DNA from: Proteles cristata cristata
Lineage: Eukaryota > Chordata > Mammalia > Carnivora > Hyaenidae
Direction of reading: 5' to 3'
DNA: 64,000 bases
NCBI GenBank assembly: GCA_017311185.1
Contig: JAESUZ010001712.1
Span: 1,302,001-1,366,000 of the forward strand
This document shows positions 56,236-64,000 of the stretch, in pieces (the first letter of the stretch is position 1; each line of letters starts with the position of its first letter). A program made the position numbers and the translations under genes. The notes beneath the pieces are model-generated. The model did no database searches, was not told the origin of the DNA, and saw only the letters and a list, made by a program, of their open reading frames with translations.

Positions 56236-56680
56236 ATTTGAATTATGTACCACTGCTTTGGAATGTCAAATTTGCTACTGAAAATAACTTATAAACATAG
56301 TAAGAGATGTGATATTGATGGGTTACCATGTATGAGGAACTGAAAACCTTAAATTGCTTTCTAAATTCTAATGTGTGTGTCTTTTAGGCCTTGAGTATAT
56401 TTACAGCAATAATTCACCAGGAATTTCCAAATACTTTTGTAACTTTCATGAGGTAGATACCTTGGCCAGTGGAGAATATAGTCAGTGAGGAATATAGCTT
56501 CTCAAAATTAAATTTTTATTTAAAAAAACCCCTAAGTTTATGTTATATCTGAGGATTATAATATTAGAGGCAGACTGTCATATACAGCAAATATCTCTAG
56601 AGAAAATGAGAGATTTGAGTAAGTTAACATTGAAACTGCCAAACTATCCTGCTTCTGTGAAAGTGACACAAATAACTTTT
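56236..56680. other. Unassigned DNA
   Basis: No feature recognised. Confidence 0.4.
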
Positions 56681-56905
56681 ATTTTATTATTTTATCTTAT
56701 TTTTATTTTATTTTATTTTATTTTACATGTGTGTGAGAGGGTGTGTGTGCAAGCAGGGAAGGGAGGGCTGAGGGAGAGAGAGAGAATCTTAAGCAGAATC
56801 TCTTCACCGAGAGTGTGGAGCCTGATGCGGGACTTGATCCTACAACCCTGGGATTACGACCCGAGCTGAAATCAAGAGATGGAAGTTCAACCAACTGAGC
56901 CACTA
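56681..56905 (-). mobile_element. CAN-SINE of older type, inverted, preceded by (TTTTA)n
   Basis: A TTTTA pentanucleotide repeat at 56681-56724 replaces the usual tail. The body has CCTGATGCGGGACTTGATCC and CCTGGGATTACGACCCGAG, and the head is AACCAACTGAGCCAC. Confidence 0.88.
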
Positions 56906-57374
56906 ACTAACATCTTAGTGATATTGAATTCCTCATTGTTCTCCTAATAGTTTCAGGCCTATTATTGGATCATCTATAATTTAATTTGTTTAATTTATAC
57001 AGAACTGATATAAACTTTATGGTTATTATAATGTAGTTGAAGTAAATTTTATTATTGAAAAATTTAAAATATGCTAATTTAAAAAAACTATTATTTTCCC
57101 TGAGTAAAGTCACCTTTTCCTAATGACAAAGCCAGGGTGTGTCTTCTTCCTTGATACCATATCGGAGAAGGATGGACCATTCTTGATCTCCAACCTGTTC
57201 CCTCCCTCATATCCCCACCTCCAAAGGATTTGGAACAATTTCATGTGGTCTATGAACTGTCCTAAAGTGGCTGCAAAACTCTGCATGTTTGTATACTTGT
57301 GCCTTTTTCCCCCTGTGACAACTGTCCCTGCCTCTAAAAGATCAGAACCTAGTATTTTAGACTACATCAGAGGC
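56906..57374. other. Unassigned DNA
   Basis: No feature recognised. The open frame at 57123-57416 runs into the MER5A relic and is not called as a gene. Confidence 0.4.
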
Positions 57375-57520
57375 TTGGTAAACCAAAATTGCTGGGCCTA
57401 CCCTCAGAGTTTCTAATACAGCAGATCTGGAATAGGGTCCACGGATTTGCATTTCTAACAAGTAACCAAGGGACGCTGCCATTGCTGATCCAGGAACCAC
57501 ATCGGAGAACCACTGCTTTT
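57375..57520 (+). mobile_element. MER5A-like relic
   Basis: CTACCCTCAGAGTTTCTAAT, GATTTGCATTTCTAACAAGT and ATCGGAGAACCACTGC follow sense MER5A to its terminus. Confidence 0.82.
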
Positions 57521-57588
57521 CATCAGCAATGGCCATGCTCCATAAGCCCTCACCGGCAGAGCCCTGTGTATTAACTACTCCGTCTTAA

Positions 57589-57604
57589 CCAGCAGAGGGC
57601 AAGC
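57589..57604 (+). promoter_or_regulatory. CTCF-like motif, first of a tandem pair
   Basis: CCAGCAGAGGGCAAGC matches the core CCASYAGRKGGCRSY except for A at the S position near its end. Confidence 0.5.
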
Positions 57605-57641
57605 CCACGCTTACTCCAATTTGTATGAATAGCATCTTCTA

Positions 57642-57657
57642 TCACTAGGTGGCAGCA
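57642..57657 (+). promoter_or_regulatory. CTCF-like motif, second of a tandem pair
   Basis: TCACTAGGTGGCAGCA matches the same core with one mismatch (T for the first C). Same orientation as, and about 53 bases downstream of, the first. Confidence 0.52.
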
Positions 57658-57939
57658 CCTGCCTACAAATCTCTACATACAGGTCTCCCATAAATGTGAA
57701 AAAGCAAGATTAGAAAGCTACATGAAAAGCCTTTGTCTACAAATTGGATGGTTACTTAATTCTGACAAATGATCAAAATGTCTATCCATGAAGAATACAT
57801 GCTTGCACAAACTAGGCGTCAGGTAAGAGTAAAATATATTGTTTTAGAGAAAAAGATGCTATGTGACCTCTGGCCTCTGGCCTGATGCTTCCAGATGGGG
57901 TTTCATACTTCTCTGTCTGATGATTTGGAAATGTCCCCC

Positions 57940-58100
57940 TGCGGAAAGTCCTGGGCTGGATGCTGCAAAATTACCCAACATGCTCATTAAATATACAGAT
58001 CCTTCCCTCTCTCCCTCCCATTCTAATGAAGCAGATCGGGGGTTAGGCACTGGCTGTCGTATTTTTAACAGGCATCCCAGTCGATTCTGAGGCAAAGTCA
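57940..58100 (-). mobile_element. MER5A-like relic (degenerate)
   Basis: TGCTCATTAAATATACAGATC, GAAGCAGATCGGGG and AGGCATCCCAGTCGATTCTG correspond to antisense MER5A with heavy divergence. Confidence 0.55.
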
Positions 58101-58234
58101 TGTCTTGGCTATTAGCATCTGTACATTTAATAAACTAAACCAATGTTTAGCTATGAATATTTGGATATTTCTGCTTTTTGCAAAGTGGTTCTTTCCAGGT
58201 CAAGACATCATAGCGGTTCCAAATGCATAGAGTT

Positions 58235-58395
58235 CCACAGTCCAGTGTGGTGGCTACTGGCCACGTGTGGCCGGAGCACATGAAATGGATGGTCTGAATT
58301 GAGACGTGCTGTCAGTATTAAATAACACCAGATTTCAAAGACTTAGTAGTGGGGAAAAGGAGACAAAATAATTTTATTTTCATTTATTTATTTAT
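58235..58395. repeat. Interspersed repeat with GTGTGG core, copy 3 (split by a SINE)
   Basis: GTGTGGTGGCTACTGGCCAC followed by GTGTGGCCGGAGCACATG. The remainder (AATGTGACCAATAGAAAAAT) resumes at about 58616 after an inverted SINE. Confidence 0.55.
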
Positions 58396-58602
58396 TAAAA
58401 ATTTTTTAATGTTTATTTTTGAGAGAGAGAGAGCATGAGTGGGAGAGAGACAGAGACAGAGGGAGACACAGAATCTGAAGCAGGCTCCAGGCTCTGAGTT
58501 ATCACCACAGAGCCTGACGTGGGGCTCGAACTCACAAACCATGAGATCATGACCCGAGCCGAAGTCGGAAGCTGAACCGACTGAGCCACACGGGTGCTCC
58601 AA
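58396..58602 (-). mobile_element. Felid CAN-SINE, inverted
   Basis: Tail side AAAATTTTTTAATGTTTATT, body with GACGTGGGGCTCGAACTC, head GAGCCACACGGGTGCTCC. Inserted in the 58235 repeat. Confidence 0.93.
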
Positions 58603-58649
58603 CATAAAATATTTTTAATGTGACCAATAGAAAAATTAAATTACATGAG

Positions 58650-59258
58650 TGGTTCACAATCTATTTCTCCTGGACAGGTTAGTTAGAGGATGTAAATAAC
58701 TTTGAAAAGAATGGGGAGTGGGGTGGGAATGGAAAGCAGAGAGGCAGACCATAACAGGCTCAGAGGAGGAAATTTTGAACCTCTTGGCATTCTAACAGCA
58801 TTCTCAAACCCAGGCCTCATACCCCGGCAGCTTGGCCAGAAAAAGAAACATCCTTCAACCCACAGGCACTGCAGTGCTAACAACAGTTTATCCATCGATG
58901 AGTTTCCACCTTAAGCCCAAACTGACTATGAAAACCCGGGAAACGTTCACTCTCCAAATAGGTTGTGTCTGAAACAGCCTGGCTATTATCCACTTGCCAG
59001 AACTCAGATGGCACTTTGACATAGGAAAACAGTGTAGTTACTACAAATGGCTGTTGGTATGTGGGCTAGCCCACTGGCACCTACTTAACCTTTACAAGAG
59101 CTGAAAAATTGGACTTTGCTACAGAAAAAACTCCACTGCTCATAAACAAAACTGTGCTCTCTTACTCTTTATTTACTGATTAGCAAAAGAAACAGAATGT
59201 TCGGATTGCCTGTCTGCAGTACCAATACCGTGCTCTGAGAACAAAGGGCAGGTTTATC
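58650..59258. other. Unassigned DNA
   Basis: No feature recognised. Confidence 0.4.
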
Positions 59259-59462
59259 CTAAGCTGTGGTCCTCAGTCCTCAAAGGCAGTCCTCTGGGTC
59301 AGCAGCACCAGCATCATCTGGGAACTTGGTTAGAAATGCAAATTTTCAGGTTTTTACCCCAGACCTTAGGAATCAGAAATTCTGCAGGTGTGGCCCAGAA
59401 ATCTGGGCTTTGACCAGCCATCCAGGTGATTAATTGTGAGGATGTGCCCTAAGATGGAGAAA
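59259..59462 (-). mobile_element. MER5A-like relic, near full-length
   Basis: GCAGCACCAGCATCATCTGG, GAACTTGGTTAGAAATGC, CAGACCTTAGGAATCAGAAA and CATCCAGGTGATTAATTGTG follow antisense MER5A order. Confidence 0.88.
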
Positions 59463-59574
59463 CACGGATCTATACTGATCTAGATAAAGAGGAGGCCGTA
59501 TAAAGGGAAGCCCAAGGGCACTGAAAGCTGTTGCTGGGAGATGCTGTCCATCACATCTGCTGACATTGGAATAC

Positions 59575-59815
59575 TATGTGGTGGGGCAGGTAGGGCCTGG
59601 ATTTTGAATCCAGGACAGCCTGGGTCCACAGTTGAATTTCATTCCCTACTGTGTAACCTGCCATAGTTACTAGACTTTTCTGAGCCTGCTCTGCCATCTA
59701 AAAGATGGGGGGAAGTAATATATCTTGTGCATGATTCTTATTGGGAATAAATGAGCCACTGTATGGAAAAACTGCACACGTTCTTGGTACAGAGCAGGGG
59801 ATTATTTTTAGTTAC
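59575..59815 (+). mobile_element. MIR-type ancient SINE, nearly full-length
   Basis: GGACAGCCTGGGTCCACAG, CTACTGTGTAACCTGCC and GCTCTGCCATCTAAAAGATG, then CTTGGTACAGAGCAGG, follow sense MIR order. Confidence 0.82.
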
Positions 59816-59869
59816 ACAAAAGTAAGACATCCATAATGCTAGGGAAAAAAAACAACCTGAGAGCTTGTG

Positions 59870-60080
59870 TGGCATCATTCCATCCATCGTTATTACCTTA
59901 TCTGTGCCTGTAACGTGCTTGCACTTTGCATGGAAATTACTTCTTTTCCATGATTAGTCAATTAATCTGTGACAATTTTATCTAATCTCATTATCACTGA
60001 ATTGACTCATTAAAGTTTTATCTCCTTGGTTTTATTGAATCAGGTTGGATGGCAGTGAACATCCCACACGGTTTTTGAGG
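59870..60080. promoter_or_regulatory. AT-rich, motif-dense segment (possible conserved noncoding element)
   Basis: Repeat-free DNA dense in homeodomain-type TAAT/ATTA sites (TGATTAGTCAATTAATC near 59951) with GATA-like CTTATCTG, octamer-like TTTGCATGG and AP-1-like TGACTCA. Vertebrate enhancers often look like this. Conservation cannot be tested from this window. Confidence 0.3.
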
Positions 60081-61489
60081 GTTCTGCTCTCTTTGCCTTC
60101 CCACGATATGGCTTCAGAGCCCGGTTTGATTAGGAGAAACTAGTTTGTTAGTATTTTTGAGCTGGGACCTGGATGCTCATACCTGGGTTTGCTGCTTTCC
60201 CAAGTCTGTCTCAGAAAATGCATAATCCTTTGATATCATAGATGCTTGCTGATGGGAAGGTGACATTGGACTATGGAAAGGTCTGCCCGGGATTTAGAAG
60301 CAGCAAGCTTTACTCATAGGTTTTTCTGTCCTCAGTCTTTGAAGGAGAAGCGTTACAGGGAAGAGGTCACGTATCAGGAAATATCATTTTCATAGGACGT
60401 GAGATGGGCTGAGTCATTGGCAAATATGCACCATAGCGGCTCTCCCCAATAGGCACTACCAGTTTGGGCAGCATCCTGGCTTTGTCGAATAGGCAGCAGA
60501 AATAGCCCAGATCAGGCCAGCTTAGGAATCTGAAACCAAGAACTCCCTGGCTCTTACCTCTCACAGGTTTCCCCTGTCAGGTCATGAGTGTTTATCATGA
60601 ACAATCTACTTTCAATATGCTGTTTGTAGGGGTGGATATCACTGTTGCTAAGACCTTTTTAGCCTATGGCGATTTCAAGTGAGCATCAATACTGTGGCCT
60701 TCCCCTTTGGAAGGGGGAGAAAATGCACTTTCCATTTCCTGACAGCAGGCTCTCCTGGGCCACTGGGCTGCGGTTGGAGGAGGAAGCTGAAGACACAGCT
60801 CCCTTCCTGTCTCCCCAACCTGTGGACTTCAGGTAAAGGAGGAAGGGAAGGTAGTTCCTGCCTCCATCCACCCCCTTCCCAGGAGGTTCCAGACCACAAA
60901 AAGGACTGAAAGTGCACTCAAAACCATGTTATTTCAGCAAGCTGGGCTGCCCACATCTACGTCGACCCCTTCCTGCGGCATGGGCAGTGGAGAAAGCCTA
61001 TCTGCAATCATTGAGGAGAGAACGAAGACACATTTGACCTTCTGTCTAAATTATTCCCCGCTGGGTGCACCCTTCCAAGGCTATAAGCTGCCTATAAGAT
61101 TGAGGGACACTTATTGATTTTGCTGAGGGAGGCTGTCTCTGAGTCAGGTTCCTCCACCTCATTCAAGAAGGTGTCAACACACAAACTCTCAGAAATGCCT
61201 CTCTCGGCTTCCCTCTCGAGACGACTGTGATAAACAGATTCTATCTCACAAGCAAATGCCAGCTAATTGGTACTGGGCCGGATCCATAACTCTGAGGAAG
61301 GAGTTGGCTTGAGTAGAGGCAGTGGTTGGGCATTAATGTCCGCCCAAGGCAAAATGTGATTAAAAAAAAAAAATAGCCTCAACATAGAACATTTGCCACC
61401 TCTCTTCTAGAGAAGTAATTCTTCAGTTTCTCAGAGCAGAAAGACTCATGTAGACTACTTACTTCACCCACACCTTGCTACAATGAACA
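60081..61489. other. Unassigned DNA
   Basis: A CAG/GTAAAG splice-donor-like site at 60830-60836 has no partner exon I can support. Paired open frames on both strands at 60675-60917 have no domain. Confidence 0.4.
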
Positions 61490-61700
61490 AAATAATAGTG
61501 AACATACAGTAGATTGAATACGTGCTACATGAATATCACTGCATTATGTATTGTCCACATATCCCCAATGAGCTTCAGTGCAGCTCCCTAAGGAACACAT
61601 CATAATGGCCCCTTTGGAGGAAACTGCTGAGACCCCAGGAGGGCAAGTGGTGCCTCAAAGTCACATTGGCCGGGGTCAGAAATTTGACCCCAAGCCAGCC
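61490..61700 (-). mobile_element. MIR-type relic
   Basis: ATATCCCCAATGAGCTTCAG, then GAGGAAACTGCTGAGACC, then CAGAAATTTGACCCCAAGCC follow antisense MIR order. Confidence 0.6.
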
Positions 61701-62855
61701 TCACTCCACAGCTGGTACTATTTCCCCCTACCTTAAACAAGCTGCTAGCTCCAGACCTCTCATTCTTAGGCTATGTCTGGTTACTTCAATATAGTACAAA
61801 CGCACTGTAAATTCATCAAGAAACAAAGTGTGCGAGACATGAGAGTCACTCAATAAATGAATATGGAATGAATGACAGCGCTGAGCTGGTGTTAGCCTCT
61901 TTCCCGCCCACAGGCACAGCTGTGAGCACCTCCAAAGCCCAGCGCTGCCCCGCCCCCCTCCAAGGACATGACCTCAGACATGACTCCGGGCTCTGCACCC
62001 TTCCCTGACTTTGTAGAGTGCTGTAAAATTAAGTCTTCAGGTGGTTTTGTGTCTCCTGCCAATGTTTCCCCAGAGCTCAGATTTTGGTTTCCCTTTGCCT
62101 TCAGCCCACATTCTGATGCAGCCAAACCCAGCTCCTTCAGGATGCAGTCCAAACCAGAAAGCGTGGACAGGATGTATGAAAGACTGTTTAAACAGTTTAA
62201 AGAATGAACCATTTGAAGTCATGAATACTGCAGGAACAGCTCATAGGCACTAAGGACTGTAGATGATTGAAAAATGCATTTTGGACACAGAAGAGGGTGA
62301 AGATCTTAGTGAACACAGGGAGAACTTTGATTTTAATTTCAGATATGTTTATTGAGGCAGCATATATATTTCCCCCATAAAATTCAAAAAGTGAAAATAA
62401 GACATCTCGAGGAATGTATTATAGCATGACCTAACCTTTCAAAAATGATCTTTAACTTCAAGGATTTGGGAGAAATGGAGACCATGATTGTTTTGTTAAA
62501 CAAATTCCAGCCTCGTTCTAGAAACCACATGTACACAGCAATTGAAGAAGTGGCTTAATGACTAATTGATGTTGCTGACATCTCCTTCATTCATTACTGA
62601 ACCCACACCAGTCCTTCTCACAGGGCTTATATTATGCAAATTGCTAAAACTGTCTTTTTACCCCTCATGGCAGGATGAAAGAAGCTGTTTTTCTCCCTTA
62701 GAACCGCTTTGTCTGACTAACTCCTGACTCCTAGACTCTGAGTAAGACACACACATGACTTTCTTTTGGGGTGTGCCCATCCCTGTGGACAAGCAGACAG
62801 GCTGCTCATCCTAGACACACAGGCTCTGCTTCAGGACCCTATCCTCTGCCTCCCA
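61701..62855. other. Mostly unassigned DNA
   Basis: GTCACTCAATAAATGAATATG near 61845 resembles an L2 3' end. The frames around 61892-62253 overlap on both strands and have no domain. Confidence 0.4.
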
Positions 62856-63780
62856 CCATGGACGCTCCTCCTTCCGTCTCCCTGGAGAGGACGCCCCTCT
62901 CTCCCACCTGTTAACACTGAGGGCAGGGGCTCAGTTCTCGTCTTTGTCTCGCTCCTTTGGTGACCTCCTCCAGTCTTGTGCCTTCCAGAGCACCCAAATG
63001 CCTAATGTGCAGCCCTCATCCAGACCTCTCTTCTGCACTACAGCCCACCTCTCCACCTCCGTGTCTAATGGCATCCTTCAACTTTAAGGGTCTGGAAAGA
63101 ACAGGCCTGGTCTGTCCACAGACAATTCCACAGGAAGGCTTCCCCCGTCAGAGTGGTGGCAGCTCCCTCGTTCCAGGGGCTCCAGCCAAAGACCATGGAG
63201 GAGCCTTTGACAACTTTCCTTCTCTGATACCCCACCTACCATCTACTGGAACATCTCTTAGCTTCAAAACATAGCCAGAATCACTCTTTCTCAGTTCCTT
63301 TATTACCAACCCCACACCACCACCCATTTCACTCATAGGAAAAGCCAAGAGTCATCGCAATTGGGCTTTTTCTCTCTGACTTTACCTATTACTCTTCAGC
63401 TCCCCTGGCCTCCTAGCTATTGTCTGAGCACGTGGGGGACCTCCCACCTTAGGACCTTGGCACTGGCTATTTCTACCTCCTTCAGAACTTTGCTTAAGAA
63501 TTACCTGCTCAAAGAGGCCCACTTGGCCACTCTACTTAAGTCCAAGCTCCAGGTCCCTATGCCCACACTCCCAATTCCTTGCTGGCAATACTTTTATGTA
63601 AGTCTTATCTCAGCCTCCTTGTAGCCTATCACACCTGCAAGGATGTAAGCTCCATAAAAGCAAGGGTACCTTTTTCTGTTTCTTTTTTCCCCCACTGAAC
63701 GAAGGCCTAGAACCATTTCTAAGCACATAGTAGTTGCTTAATAAATATCTATGGAATGAATGAAAGAAAACTACATGCAC
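62856..63780 (+). mobile_element. L2 LINE 3' region relic
   Basis: CATCCAGACCTCTCTTCTGC, GTGTCTAATGGCATCCTTC, AAGCCAAGAGTCATCGC, GACCTTGGCACTGGCTATTT, GATGTAAGCTCCATAAAAGC and AATAAATATCTATGGAATG follow the L2 ORF 3' part and 3' UTR in order. All frames are broken. Gaps in the middle mean the element may be in pieces. Confidence 0.78.
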
Positions 63781-64000
63781 ATAAACCTTAAATATGAATC
63801 TTAATAAGGGAAATAACCACCTCGGGATTCTTACTAGGATGAACTGACCCTCCACGCACAGCCACAGTTACTCTTCCATGTAACCCCAATTTTAGTCATT
63901 GCAGAAACAGCCCCAGATGTCTGAAATGAAACTGAAAAAAAGTGTAATAATTTCATTTCTGCCTCTTAAATACCCAGCTCACCACACTCTGTCAACTCTC
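63781..64000. other. Unassigned DNA to window end
   Basis: No feature recognised. Confidence 0.4.

Noticed and set aside
60675..60917. Possible exon ending at CAG/GTAAAG
   Set aside because: No acceptor, no domain, and open frames exist on both strands. The donor-like match alone is common by chance.
61968..62253. Two overlapping plus-strand frames of 70-79 codons
   Set aside because: They share the same DNA in different frames with a minus-strand frame also open, and no product is recognisable.

Overview
This window reads as nuclear DNA from a cat-family carnivore (Felidae). About 40 copies of a tRNA-derived SINE of the carnivore CAN-SINE type (felid SINEC_Fc-like) are scattered on both strands. 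Each typically has a tRNA-like head with Pol III box A/B similarity, a GAGCCTGGAGCCTG-type body, a (TC)n tract and an AATAAATAAA-type A-rich tail. Many have target-site duplications of 10-20 bp that can be read directly from the sequence. Subfamily and species names are inferred from memory of these families, not from a database search.

I find no convincing host protein-coding exon, rRNA, functional tRNA, CRISPR array or operon. Every open frame is short (at most 211 codons), and many lie in SINEs or GC-rich DNA. The window is best described as intergenic or intronic mammalian DNA.

Layout. 0-4.1 kb: AT-rich DNA with six SINEs. 4.1-10.5 kb: MIR and MER5A relics, plus a GC-rich block at 7.75-8.34 kb with a TATA box and GC box. 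10.6-12.1 kb: four SINEs on the minus strand, two of them back to back inside an old MIR. 13-16.2 kb: unclassified old repeat with a good CTCF-like motif, then an ancient antisense L1 broken by other DNA. 16.9-21.4 kb: more SINE pairs, one pair splitting a MIR. 22-25.6 kb: MIR, a hairpin-forming repeat, and an old sense L1 3' end carrying two young SINEs. 25.6-28.2 kb: mostly unassigned. 28.2-28.8 kb: a young-looking L1 3' end. 29.2-47.4 kb: sparse SINEs, MLT1-type LTR relics, MIR/L2/MER5A relics and an old L1. 47.8-48.65 kb: the strongest candidate gene-regulatory block, a CpG-rich island with a GC box and CTCF-like motif. 48.75-49.44 kb: antisense L1 relic. 53.76-55.4 kb: 5'-truncated L1 with a CA microsatellite. 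55.4-56.9 kb: a nest of damaged SINEs. 57.58-57.66 kb: two CTCF-like motifs in tandem. 57.9-64 kb: MER5A, MIR and L2 relics and an AT-rich segment resembling conserved noncoding DNA.

No genes work together here that I can support. The functional hypotheses are regulatory: two promoter-like blocks and a divergent arrangement of CTCF-like motifs (minus-oriented near 13 kb, plus-oriented at 48.5 and 57.6 kb) that could mark a chromatin boundary. I did not find a previously undescribed system.
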